Assembly (NCBI RefSeq): GCF_963966145.1
Contig: NC_091051.1
Span: forward strand, 19,344,001 to 19,408,000
Direction of reading: 5' to 3'
Length of the DNA: 64,000 nucleotides
Source: Tenebrio molitor
Lineage: Eukaryota > Arthropoda > Insecta > Coleoptera > Tenebrionidae
A program made the position numbers and the translations under genes. Below the pieces are notes generated by a model. The model was given only the letters and a program-made list of their open reading frames with translations. It did not search any database and was not told where the DNA came from. Positions 42,706 through 53,520 of the stretch are shown here, one piece after another (position 1 is the stretch's first letter; every line of letters begins with the position of its first letter).

Positions 42706-43352
42706 CAGGCCGATTCACGTAGCCCGTTCATTAGAAACTTTCTGATTTCCCCAAATCATATTAATATGAAAATCATTTACATTAAAATATTTTTTTGTTA
42801 ATTTGCTTATTTTTTATTGTTTTGTTCTTATCTAATATTTATTGCAATGCTATTTTTGAATAAAAATTCAAATAAAACAATTGCTTATATAAAAGGATAT
42901 TTTATTCAAAAAATTGAAATTACCCCTAAACGGCTGCAAATAGGCATACATAATGTTAATAAAAGTGGATTTAAAATTTAATTTTACATTCATATCTAGT
43001 ATCAGAAACGGTAGTTGCCATTTCAAAAAATTAAGTTTTCCACATTTTTTGATTATCAATTGTAAAAAATTGCAGTAGGCGTATGAAACAAAAAAAATGT
43101 CGTTGATAGCGCAAAAAGCGGCCAAATCTTTGGCAAGTCAGTAAAGTAAAAATAAATTATTTATTTCTGATGGTTCAGGAAGTCAGTGAAGTCAAAATGG
43201 GGCCTTTCTATTTAAAAAAAAAAACAAAGATGGCATCGATTTACGGTATTTCCGGAAGTGTCACCATTTTGAAAATATTTCATTTGAATCATATTAATAT
43301 GATTTTGGGAAATCCAAAAGTTTCTAATGAACGGGCTACGTGAATCAACCTG
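42706..43352. mobile_element. TA-flanked MITE 2 of the row
   Basis: TIRs share GATTCACGTAGCCCGTTCAT and extend about 60 bp to ATCATATTAATATG, flanked by TA at 42704-42705 and 43353-43354. 647 bp, no ORF of note. Only TA-TA separates it from MITE 1. Confidence 0.85.
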
Positions 43353-43360
43353 TATACATA

Positions 43361-45008
43361 CAGCGTGTTCGGTAAATAGACGGCCATCGCTTTAGGAATG
43401 GTAGTGGTTACTACCATGGAGTAAAATCTCTTGTTGAATTTTTCCCAGCTACTTTCTTGTAGATGCTAGAGGCATCAAAAATTACCCAATCAGGGTTCAG
43501 GTCGAGATTGTGGTTTGTAATAATGAATCCAAGTTCGCTGAGAAAAAAACTTTATAGCTACTGTCAGTGTGACAAGTTTGATTAATTGAACGCAGTGGGG
43601 TTCGTTCATTTGGTTTGGTTTTAAATTGCAAAAATGGCCGGAAATTACAACTTTAGTGATTTAGCTGACATGCACCTCATCTATGGTGAAGTTGGATGCA
43701 ACAGCAGAGCTGCAGTGAGGTTATATCAAGAAAGATTCCCTAATCGCCGCGTTCCCCATAGTAGCGTATTTTCCAATGTTAATCGTCGGCTTCGAGAATT
43801 TGGAAATTTGAGGCCAATCAATGTGGACAGAGGTAGACCTGCGGCAGTTAATGCCGTGGTCCGAGACGAACAAATATTGGAAATGGTAGCTGCTGACCCA
43901 ACTCTTAGCGTGCGCGAAATTGCGCGTAGAATCCATGTTCCAGCCACCACTGTATAGACAACAATATCTAAAGAACGTCTGCACCCATATCATATTAATC
44001 GCGTCCCAGCTTTATTGCCTGAAGATCTTCCGAGAAGGCGGGAGTTTTGTGAATGGCTGTTGCAAAGGAATAATGAAGATCTACAATTCACATTTAACCT
44101 TTGTTTTTCCGACGAAGCAAACTTTTCGAGGAATGGGGTGTTAAACCTAAGAAATTTGCATTATTCGTCAGTAGATAATCCACATGTCACTAGAATATCA
44201 AATCAGCAGCAGCGATTTTCATTGAATGTTTGGGCAGGGATCTTTCAAAATTCCTTAGTTGGTCCCTTCTTTATACCCAATCCTCTAACCGGAGATGCTT
44301 ATTTGAATTTTTTACAAAACGAGTTAGAAAATTTCTTAGACGAACTGCCTTTGCAACAGCGATTCAGTATGTGGTATATGCAAGACGGAGCACCTCCTCA
44401 TGCACACCGAGCTGTTGTGGAATACTTGAATAACAGATTTCCGCAAAGATGGATAGGCCGACGTGGTCCATTTCCGTGGCCCGCCAGGAGTATGGACTTT
44501 AGATTTTTATTTCTGGGGTCATGTGAAGTCAATTGTTTATGCTACCGATGTTCTGGATGTGAATGAATTGCGAAATCGAATATTACTGGCGTCTGATCAA
44601 ATAAGAAATAATGTAGATGTTTTTGAAAATCTGAGAACAGGATTACTGCGACGGGCCCGACTATGTATCCAACTTGATGGTCGCCGATTTGAGCATTTAT
44701 TATTAACTTTCATGTACCTTACATTCATATTAAATTAAACTGCATTCGTCATTGAAATTATTGTTTGATACGCCACAGAATTTTGACGGACGTTTGCCGT
44801 CAAATGTGACATTTTTCCTTTTTTTCCAAACAGAGTACTTGATACAACAAAATAGGCGCTAATGAAACCTACTCTCTCAGTGGTCATTTTTAAACTTCAA
44901 TCGTTCTTCAACTTGTAATAAAAACAAAAAAGCAAATACACAGTATATTTTCTTTGGACTCTGTGAGGTAGCAGTGAAGAGATGGCCGTCTATTTATCGA
45001 ACACCCTG
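43361..45008 (+). mobile_element. DD41D (rosa/VISITOR-like) transposon, third of the row
   Basis: TIRs read GTGTTCG(G/A)TAAATAGACGGCC (left from 43361, right ending 45008), with TA at 43359-43360 and 45009-45010. 1,648 bp with one transposase gene damaged by a stop and a small deletion. It begins eight bases after MITE 2. Confidence 0.85.
43634..44738 (+). pseudogene. DD41D-type transposase, two lesions
   Basis: ATG 43634 starts AGNYNFSDLADMHLIYGEVGCNSRAAVRLYQERFPNRRVP, an HTH typical of this group. A TAG at 43955-43957 falls where relatives have Trp (TTV-stop-TTIS). The catalytic part follows: CFSDEANF (first D), WYMQDGAPPHAH (second D), then WPARS. A short deletion with frameshift at about 44490 removes most of the SPDLTPLD segment before DFYFWGHVKSIVYA. 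In relatives, 41 residues separate the last two aspartates, which defines the DD41D (rosa/VISITOR) families. The C-terminus, to 44738, is intact. A related N-terminal piece lies at 61737. Confidence 0.82.
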
Positions 45009-45505
45009 TATATGTATAATTGAAATTTTTTAATAGACAATTGTCAAAACGTTGTCATGTTGGTATGAGCCAAACAGTGATTTTCATGACATTACCATTA
45101 GTCACACTGAGTGACATCTGGTCCATATGCGCACATTTTAGGGTGGTACAGTGTGGTTTTTTAATTAATTTTGACACTGACAATTGTTTATTAAAAAATT
45201 TTCACTATACGAGTCTGCATTACATGTATTTTTATACAATATTTTATATATTTGAAATAATAAAAATTTGTTCGTCAAAAACACCTAGTAGAATTTCTAG
45301 TGGGGTATAGAATTTATTTAGTGGATTTTTAGTGGAAAATTTTAGAATATCTAATGATTAGATCAAAACAGAGTTGGCAACACTGATAGGGAGGGAGTTA
45401 GTGTCACTTTTGCGCATATGATGACAATTTTGTAAAGTGTGTTGCAAAGACGTAACTTCAAAAAACCCGTAAATTTGTTTGTTTGGATGTTTTTGATGTA
45501 AAATC
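45009..45505. other. No gene; isolated hAT-like terminus
   Basis: GTTGGCAACACTG at 45373-45385 repeats the hAT right end found at 20367-20379, but the flanks differ. No partner TIR was found. Confidence 0.35.
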
Positions 45506-45817
45506 ATGAATGACGACAGATTAATCGATTTGGTACAAAGCTACACTCATTTATACGATAAAAAGAGATGGGATTTTAAAGATGCCAAAAAAAAATGAAA
45601 TTCTTGGATATAAATTTCAAGATTAATGGGCAATTCTTCAGGTAAGTTTAAAATTATTTGTTCTATCTGTCCAGGAGTTTAACAATATTTAATTAAAAAA
45701 TTACAGTGAAAGATGTTATGAACAGTTGGAAACATCTTCAACAAAAGTACATACGATGTGGAAAGAAGCCAGCAAGTGGGAGCGTCGCAAATTTTGATGT
45801 TTCAATTTTGCCAAATT
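45506..45817 (+). pseudogene. MADF-like accessory protein fragment
   Basis: ATG 45506 gives NDDRLIDLVQSYTHLYDKKRWDFKDAKKK; a run of nine A then shifts frame to NEILGYKFQD and a TAA. A GT/AG intron fits 45642-45706, after which VKDVMNSWKHLQQKYIRCGKKPASGS continues to TGA. The layout (L(I)..V....LYD, then W..L...Y.R) is that of MADF domains, DNA-binding modules often carried by Harbinger-type transposons. Damaged, no transposase next to it. Confidence 0.55.
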
Positions 45818-46305
45818 GACGTACCTCCAAAAAATTATATCATATAATACGGCGACATAATATTTCCTTAACAAAAAATTAATCACAACATTAGATGATA
45901 CGGTGTGAAAGAATTAAAATACTAAGACAATTTTTCATTTTCCCTAGAACAAAATTCGACACCTTGTCATGTGCACTTTCGACAAATTTGCGTTGTTGAT
46001 TGTTAGGTACTTGATGTGTACAATATGTTATAATTACAAATCAAATTTGAGAGATAAAGACAAGCAATTTATGTTAATGTGAAATTGTAAGTATTCTATT
46101 TAAGGTACCTACATACCTACACCACGGTAGTAACCCGGAGCTAACACAATCATCAATTGGAAAATATTGTATGTAATTCAAATTTTGAACATAATTATAA
46201 GTAATAAAATAACATAAGTATCCCTAAAAAATTAAAATACAAAACGCTGCTACTGGAGAGTTAAATAAAAAAAAAAACAGAAGAAACCTTCAATATCATT
46301 TTATG
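45818..46305. other. No gene seen
   Basis: AT-rich sequence between the MADF-like fragment and the element starting at 46306; nothing supported. Confidence 0.3.
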
Positions 46306-48047
46306 CACAGACAATTAAACTATAGTAAGACACTTCAATCCCATATAATAATGTTGGAATAGCTTCGACGGTGCTGCTCCGCACGCAGTTGGCCAAAACA
46401 CTCCGTCGTATTTATTCGTAAAATTTCGATTATTACCGTTGTATTTAAAACAGTCAAAAAATATTTGTCAAATGTGACACTTTTCTGAAAAAAATAAAAA
46501 TGTACTTATTAAAGATATAAGACTTTCTGTGAATAAAAAGGTAGGAATTAGTGCCATTTATTAAATGAAAGTAATTACAATAGCCAACGTTTTCAGTATT
46601 GAGAAATTGTCAATAAGAAAACAATAAAGAAATGAAAAAAATAACATTTTCTACTTTTTGGGCAATTTGTAAATCTGCTACGTAATTTATAAAGGTAAAA
46701 ACTTAAGTGATGAAACTTCTTAATAAAGTTATACTTTCAGTTTCAATTCAAGACAAAAAGAAACCAAACAATAGTGTGTGCTCCCGGTACCTATTCTTTT
46801 AAGGAGCATGACAAGTTAAAATTGAAACTAAAATACACAGTGGGCCGAAAAAAACGGTACAAATTTTGTTCGTTCATATCTTCCTGAGTTATTAAGTTTT
46901 TTAAATGATTAATATACCAGTGAAAAACCCAATATTTATAGAAAAGATGAAGGCCTCTTGCTGTGCAGAGATAGTCCTAACTCAAAAGTTGTGCGTCATA
47001 ACATGAAGACATGCAAAAATTCTGGTCTTGAAGATTACCTATCTCAACCAGATATGGTTCAATCAATATGCCCTCCATTTTTATTAGCTATCATTTGTAA
47101 TCGTCTTTGTCCGTCCCCAATTGCAGAAGCTACATATTTGTCTCTGAGGTAGCTGATTCCAGCATTCCGTTAATTGTTCAGGAGCCTTCAGCTCAAGGTA
47201 TATGATTGTTTGTGCCACTCGGTGCGATGTTGATGTTGCTCCATCAATCACTAGTGAAGACGATTGCAAATGGTAGCTAATAAAAATGGGGAGCATATTG
47301 AACCATATCTGTAAAACTTATAAATGAAAGAATTTTTGCATGTCTTCATGTTGTGACGCACAATTTTTGAGTTCTGGACAACAACAACCTTTTCTATAAA
47401 TATTGAGCTTTTCACTGGTATATTACTCATTAAAAACAGATAATAACTCAGGAAAATATGAGCGTACAAAATTGGTACCGTTTTTATCGACCCACTATGT
47501 ATATATGTATAACAGAAGAGTTGTGTGTTGTGTTGCCAAAATTTACGATCTAAGTGTATTTTTGAATAAAAGAAGTATTGGAAAGAAATTACGTATCGCC
47601 TTAGAACGAAAAATTAATTTTCATGGTTTATTTGTAAAAGCCATTTTCTGGAAATTAAAACAAAATTGTTGGATGCATCAATCAATTTGATCATTTATAA
47701 AAAAAAAACTGCAGGACGTAAGAAGAGAATTTAAAAAAAAATCGTCAAAGGCATGTTGCTTACGAAGAAAATGGGGATTCTCAGAATATTTAATTTTAGT
47801 TTTGGTTCTAGTTTTTAATTTAATTCATTTATTGTTAATTTTTCTTATAATTAATAAAACGTTGTGCATTTTAAAGACATTTTACATTTGAAATTAATAT
47901 TAAATGAGGACAAAATTATTAATTTAAACAACTCCATCAAGCATGCTTTATAAAATTAGTTCGGCCAACTGCTCGCGCCGCGCTGGAATCGTGTTTCCAA
48001 AAATTGGGTAGCAATGCGACGTCTTACTATAGTTTAATTGTCTGTGA
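46306..48047. mobile_element. TIR element with perfect 8-bp TSD
   Basis: Ends CACAGACAATTAAACTATAG; the inverted match runs about 26 bp (to GTAAGAC), with GCAGTTGGCC shared further in. ATTTTATG at 46298-46305 and 48048-48055 is the target duplication. The interior has no credible transposase and is partly filled by a TA MITE. An 8-bp TSD with CA ends fits hAT or P. Confidence 0.8.
46836..47499. mobile_element. TA-flanked MITE nested in the 46.3-48.0 kb element
   Basis: TIRs share AGTGGG(C/T)CGA(A/T)AAAAACGGTAC and extend about 60 bp; TA at 46834-46835 and 47500-47501. A second inverted pair inside (AACATGAAGACATGCAAAAA and its complement at about 47335-47355) makes it a foldback. No coding frame. 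Confidence 0.8.
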
Positions 48048-48055
48048 TTTTATGT

Positions 48056-48788
48056 TCAAGAACACATGGACGTGTTTTTGAGCGAACACGATCGAATTTT
48101 TGAATAATTTTCTTCGGCAAATAATATCAAATATAGCTGAACTTACAGCTGTTGTGTTAAATATAACTTCATTACTTGGTAAAAGGGTAGGTAGTACTTA
48201 CCTGTTGACTATCTGCATTCGGGGGGTCGTTTTAGATTCGCATCAAAATTTCACGTTAACTGTGGCATTCCTAATCGATGTCGCATTCCTCCAAATGACT
48301 TCTCACAATTAATATCAATAAATAACACGATTTCGCACATCTGAAACATAAATTTGTTATTTTAGCAGAAGGACGTGCATCACGCTGTAAAAGAAAAAGT
48401 CACAACAAACGAGAAACAACCAGCAGTGCATCATATTATTATGTAAGTATGAGTGAAATTTAAAATATCAAGAATTATAAGGACCACATTTAGTTTTCAA
48501 TAAACGCGAAAATAATTTGATAAATAAATAGGAATACTCACCACTTCCAATTTCCTTCTGTGTTGCCTTCTCAAAAGCCAGATGTTAAATGAAAGAATTA
48601 CACCGTTAGCGAACATGAGGCTGACGCTGACTGGCTGACAAGATAGCGCAGCGCCTCTAGCTGCGGATCGACAAAACAAGAGGAAGAACCGTCAAATTTA
48701 AACTGCGGTACCAACAAAGTTATTTTAATTTTGGACTGCACTTCTGACTTCAGTTTGAAAATAGTCATAATATTTGATAATGTACATA
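48056..48788. other. No gene seen
   Basis: AT-rich spacer. Short frames at 48100-48312 and 48598-48876 have no recognisable motif. Confidence 0.3.
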
Positions 48789-49737
48789 CTAAAATTAGTA
48801 TATTAAAGAGAGTAGACTCTATCCTGGTTCCTTGGGGCGTTTGTCGATTGTTGATTGGCTGCACTGTTATTGTCAAAATTGTTAGATATGACTATGATAT
48901 GACTGTTCTGTTGATATGACAGGTGACATTTCAAGAGTAGGTGCAAAATAAACACAATTATGGAAGAAAATAAGTTCAATTACAGTGTTCAACTACAAAC
49001 TTACAACTTGTGGAAAAACTTTGCCATTTGTGCTGTAAATTTTCCGTAATGTGATTTGCTAGTGATGTTGAGCGAATGATTAGAAATTTTTTTATAATGA
49101 GGTTTGCAAGTTTACAGCAAGCTGGAATTATGATGTGGGAAGACATAGACAATACTATAGAAGTGTATGTTGTCTCTGTAAGCTGATTGGAAAGTAAAAC
49201 TTTTGTATGGCGATTAAATGTTTCTTCACATATTCGAATAAGTGTAAAAAAGCAGCTACTTGGAAAATGTAAACCTCCAAAATTTCGCTTTGAACTATAT
49301 ATCTGAACATTGTCGTCACAGTGATTGTTGTCCTCAGAATGAAGGTAATTAGCACATTTAGTACACATGCTCTTTTTAGGTAGGGAGTTGACTATTGAGC
49401 TTGCAATGTAGTGAAGAATATTTTCATTTGCTAGAGAAGAATTATGTTCAGTGTAGGTGGAGGAACAAGTAGGGAGTGTAAGTGATGATGTTGAAGGTGC
49501 ATTCAAATTTGGAGGTTGTTTTATTTATTTTTTATCTCTTAAAACTTTGTCATTATTTGCATTTAAATTAAATTGCTCATTGTTGAAATTTTTCTGTTTT
49601 GAATTTGGCGCTTGACCGAACTGACGGATATTTGAAGCTTGATAGTAAACAGTAGATGCTGCCAACAGAAAATGTAACCCTCAAAAACTCCCCTAGGAAC
49701 CAGGATCGAGCCTACTTTCCCTTATATACCACTCTAG
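48789..49737 (-). mobile_element. P-like element remnant with TIRs
   Basis: Inverted ends: left GTAGACTCTATCCTGGTTCC and right (reverse complement) GTAGGCTCGATCCTGGTTCC, with weaker pairing out to CTA. An 8-bp duplication is possible but imperfect (TGTACATA/TACACATA). It contains one transposase-like frame on the minus strand, so it is an internally deleted element. Confidence 0.65.
48976..49515 (-). pseudogene. P-element-like transposase C-terminal region
   Basis: Minus-strand frame of about 180 residues: LHYIASSIVNSLPKKSMCTKCANYL, then KRNFGGLHFPSSCFFTLIRICEETFNRH. The 'Y(I/V)A..I...L...C..C' and 'GGL..PS......C...E' blocks occur near the C-terminus of P/THAP9-type transposon proteins. No stop until 48976. 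The catalytic core is missing. The family call is from motifs only. Confidence 0.55.
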
Positions 49738-49745
49738 TACATACA

Positions 49746-50380
49746 GTTGCGGACAATAAAAAACCGTACACTTTTTTACATCGTACAATTTGGGTTTTTT
49801 TGACATTGTGATTTATGCCAAACGTCAGAAATAGGTTAGGATTTGCTGCAATTTCTCGTAAATGTTAGTTGATAGACGAATGACACTAACGATTAATAGT
49901 GACATTAGCTGACAAATTAGAGCCTCATTTAAGCAGCTAAATATTTGGCGAATTTTGAGCAAGAGTTGTATAATGTTTCAAAATCAAAAATCCACCAACA
50001 GTGCATTCTACCTCAAAAATATAACCGACAACGTCGCCAACTTTTGTTTTTAGTGTGTCTGCAAGTGTCAGAAAAAAGTGGGGTTATGAAAGAAAACTGT
50101 TGACAGTCGTTTTGGTCGTAGTTCTTCGTGTTTTTTATACTCATTTCATTATTTTACTCAAAAGGTATGATATGGTAGCTACCACCTTTTTGCACATAAT
50201 AATTACTTTGTGTTAGGTAAATAAACCCAACAGTTCAATGTCAAATTTTGGCGGGAGGTTGAGCCAACCCAAAAAAAGTAAACCTCTTCTAGGGATTTCT
50301 TTTTTCTGCCAACATAATTCAACAGGTGGTGGATTTTTGATTTTGAAACAGATTATACTATTTTTTATTGTCCGCAACTG
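49746..50380. mobile_element. MITE with 20-bp TIRs, TA on the left
   Basis: CAGTTGCGGACAATAAAAAA at 49746 and its reverse complement ending at 50380. TA precedes it; the right flank now reads TT. 635 bp, non-coding. It begins within ten bases of the P-like element's right end. Confidence 0.75.
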
Positions 50381-50995
50381 TTGTAGAAATGTGCTAATAT
50401 ACTGTGTCCATTCATAGATTGCTTGACATAAATGTTACTAAAAATGTTCACTGTATGCTACAACAAAAATTGAAAGAGCAGGTTTACACGTGATGTTTTA
50501 TTATTATTCTGTATGTTTGCACTTAGGAAAGACGAAAGAAAACTTCAATATAGTAGGAATAATATATTAGGTTTTATTTCACGAGTGATAATAATGTGCC
50601 CGACGGAATTAATTAAAAATGCAACCCACAATACGTTTTCGAATTACCGAAAAAAGCTGGCTACTGAAATTAAAATATCCAGCTTTTTTCGGAAATGGCT
50701 AAACAAGCAAGAGATTATTTAATATTTAATGCATGAACAAAAATTAAATACCTCTGTATCATTTTCGATGTTTGTAATGTCACTTAAAGTGTTCTTCTTG
50801 AGACGCGCACTCACTTCACAAATTCAAAAAAATCAACAAAAAATCGCAATAGAAAAGGTCAAAACAACAACACAATCAAAACTAATAACTTTTAAAACCA
50901 GACAAACGCAAAACAAAGCTCTAAAGATGAAAAATCGCAAATCTAAATGCCACTTGACAGCACTGACAATTTCACATTTGAAATGCTATATAATT
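50381..50995. other. No gene seen
   Basis: Two open frames (50513-50722 and 50729-51013) are Lys/Asn-rich and have no family motifs; base composition explains them. Confidence 0.3.
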
Positions 50996-51426
50996 TATTT
51001 TTTCTATTATTGATTCAAAAAATTGAAATTCACGCATAGTTATCGGTGCCTAAAGTGGGTCATTTTCTAACGTGTATTTCTTTTTGCATTGTTAGTAAGA
51101 TCGAAACCATAGAAACCATACAAAACAGTGTGTGAAATGCGATTTCACGCACACGACTATTTCTGTGTTTCACTTCACGCACTGTATTTTATTAGTTACC
51201 TAGCAACATGGTCACTGCGTTGAAACTTCAGAGTTCCTTCAAAAATTTGAATTTTTAATTTCAATTTTTTGAATCAATTATAGAAAAAATATTGTTTATA
51301 TTTCGTGCGTGAAGATGTTTTTGTGCATTCAAAGGCTTATACTGCCTCGACCTTCGTCTCGGCGTAAAAGACCTTTTCATGCACAAAAAACACTCTCTTC
51401 ACGCACTTAATATAAAAATAACTATT
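50996..51426. repeat. 431-bp double-foldback repeat, copy 2
   Basis: Same length as 38378-38808 with three differences seen. Left and right flanks differ completely from copy 1, so the shared ends mark the unit. No target duplication is evident at either site. Confidence 0.82.
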
Positions 51427-51756
51427 TCGCGTGGGTTTCATAACAACCAATGAGAATCAGTGGCGCGAATATTTCAAGATATTACCAATACAATCTATGA
51501 TACTTCGTTAATATTTTAATGTTATGGTTTGGGGATTTTTTATTTAACGATATTTAAAAAACTGCATTCTATCAGTGGACATAGTTTAGTTATAATTATA
51601 TACACTAGATTACAAATTAAAAAAAAATTATCTAGAGACCAAATTTATTATTTTTAATTTTAGGCTGCCTGCTGAACATATAAACCGCGGCAAATAATTT
51701 TTATCACGTCAACTTTGCTAAATGTGACAGTTTAATATTTTGACGTAAACTATTTA
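51427..51756. other. No gene seen
   Basis: AT-rich spacer between the 431-bp repeat and the next MITE. Confidence 0.3.
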
Positions 51757-51971
51757 CAGTTGGCTTCAAAGAAAAACGGGAATTGAAATCTGACCTAATG
51801 AGAATTGGAAATTGAATTTGTCAATTTATGTCAATTTGTGTCCGTTTGACAGTAGTATTTCTGACACATAAGTGCAGTTTTTTAACTCTAAAAGGCCGTT
51901 TCAAACTATAAAAATTTAATAAAATCTGACAGAACTTTCTCTGACAGTTCCCGTTTTTTTTAAGCCAACCG
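51757..51971. mobile_element. TA-flanked MITE related to the Tc1 element's ends
   Basis: Ends CAGTTGGCTT and AAGCCAACCG, with TA at 51755-51756 and 51972-51973. The left end (TTCAAAGAAAAACGGGAA) resembles the Tc1 TIR at 1152 (TTCAAAAAAATCGGGAAA), so the same or a sister transposase may have moved it. 215 bp, non-coding. Confidence 0.75.
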
Positions 51972-52042
51972 TACAAGTGTTTGATTAAGTCTTGTGTTGA
52001 GCTAGTAAACAGTCAGGAACAGTTTGTAATTCCTCAACGAAG

Positions 52043-52204
52043 ATGTCTGGCAGATCGTGTAAAATAATTCCTAATCGTTTCTGTTACGTTTGTGGCAAAA
52101 TTATCCTCAGAAAATAGGGAAGACTTATAACAGAGGCTGTCGAGCAAGCGTATTTTCATTACTTTGGATTTATGGTTACAAATCAAGATAGACCGTGGAC
52201 TCCT
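52043..52204 (+). pseudogene. Zinc-binding N-terminal fragment of a transposon protein
   Basis: ATG 52043: SGRSCKIIPNRFCYVCGKIILRK, TAG, then GRLITEAVEQAYFHYFGFMVTNQDRPWTP. 'FC.(V/I)CG......R.IT......Y..YFG.......Q...W.P' starts a protein repeated in many arthropod genomes and linked to mobile DNA; its function is not known to me. It breaks off where the IS630-type transposase (opposite strand) begins. Confidence 0.5.
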
Positions 52205-53290
52205 TTTATCCAATCACTTTTTATCAACTCTTTACAATGGGCAATGGTGTGTTGCCACATTTCAGGAGTGTAACTAAATAATACCTCCGCCCACAAATTT
52301 GCAACACGGTCCTTATCATCAGTGTGTAAATGAATATGTTTATTGTAATAAGATTTACAATAACCCCATGCATGTTCGATGGGGTTATATTGGCAATAAT
52401 ACGGGGGCAAACGTAGGACATCTATACCATGTTGACCAAGAATTGTGTCAACTTCATATTGTACGAGCAAGTTGGTAAGAGTTGGTTCAATTAATTCCCA
52501 TAATTGTCTTTTTGTAAATTTTTTGTCAAATGCAATATTTTTACTGATTAAGTAATTTTGTAGGTTCTCCTCCTTTGCAGATCGAGTTGGTGGTTTATCA
52601 AGTTGTACAAAGTGGTAGGGTGCGTTGTCCATGATTACCACAACTTTATCTTGAGAAAACATCGGCGATAACAATGCAGGAATTAACTGATTTAACACCC
52701 ATTCTTTAAAGACGTTACCCTTCATTGTGTTGTGATAATCACGACCATTACTTTTGGTATCTAACAGGAGAGCGCACCCTTCCATAAATCCATATACACA
52801 ACCAGAATGGAGGATTGTAAATCTTGTAATTAGTACTTGGCAAATCATCATTCACCCAAGTTTTTTGCTGTGAACCATACCTATATATCCATGTTTCATC
52901 TAAGTAAATAAATTTTACGTTTGGATAATTTTTTAAATATTGCAAATATGTTCTTAAGAATTGAACTTTCTTTGCTATTATAAATGACCGTTCCATGAGA
53001 ATTTTTTTGTTATTTTCAAACTTATATCTGAAGCCCATTGATTTTAAAATTGAGTACAAAGTAGTGTGGCCGTAATTGTACTCTAATTCCACTCTGGCAA
53101 ACTGAAACAGTTTGTCGAGAGTGAAATATTCTCCATTTTCTTTATATTCTTGAATTTTACGGCCTAATTCTTTTTTTAAAATAGAGTCTTCAAATAATGG
53201 TCGCTTATGTCTCCCGCCTTTACTTTAATTCTTCGCCGCGCAAATACGGTTTCAAAATGCTGATTACTGTACCTCGCGATACCTAATTGC
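52183..53290 (-). pseudogene. IS630-type transposase with long (about 83-residue) D-E spacing
   Basis: Minus strand: an HTH remnant SRGTVISILKPYLRG near 53280, a frameshift, then FEDSILKKELGRKIQEYKENGE, YGHTTLYSILKSMGFRYK, IYLDETWIYRYG (first D). A frameshift near 52840 leads to ILHSGCVYGFMEG, VVIMDNAPYHFVQ (second D), a lysine/glutamate-rich insert, and VLRLPPYYCQYNPIEHAWG (Glu). The stop is at 52183. I count 83 residues between the second D and the E, against 34-41 in Tc1/mariner; long-spaced DDE families such as DD82E (Sailor) are the nearest known pattern. All three catalytic residues survive. Confidence 0.82.
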
Positions 53291-53520
53291 AGATTAAATT
53301 TGGAATTGTTTCTAAAAATACATTATAACCTCTTCAAAATACACATAAGTAACCTGAATTATTAGGGTGTCCAGAAAGTTCTGAGCGTTTTAGTGGTACC
53401 TATTCTGTTTCACGATATAAAATAAGTATAAAATCAGTTGGCAATTTGTGTTACCTCGTTTTTTAAAATATAAAGTCCGCTTGTCCATAAACACTTTGAC
53501 GTTTCTCAGTTAAATAATTT
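53291..53520. other. No gene seen
   Basis: Short spacer; GTGTCCAGAAAGTTCTGAGCG near 53370 resembles a mariner terminus but no inverted partner was found. Confidence 0.3.

Noticed and set aside
45020..45310. 96-codon plus-strand frame
   Set aside because: No family motif, Phe/Tyr-rich AT sequence just outside the DD41D element; expected by chance.
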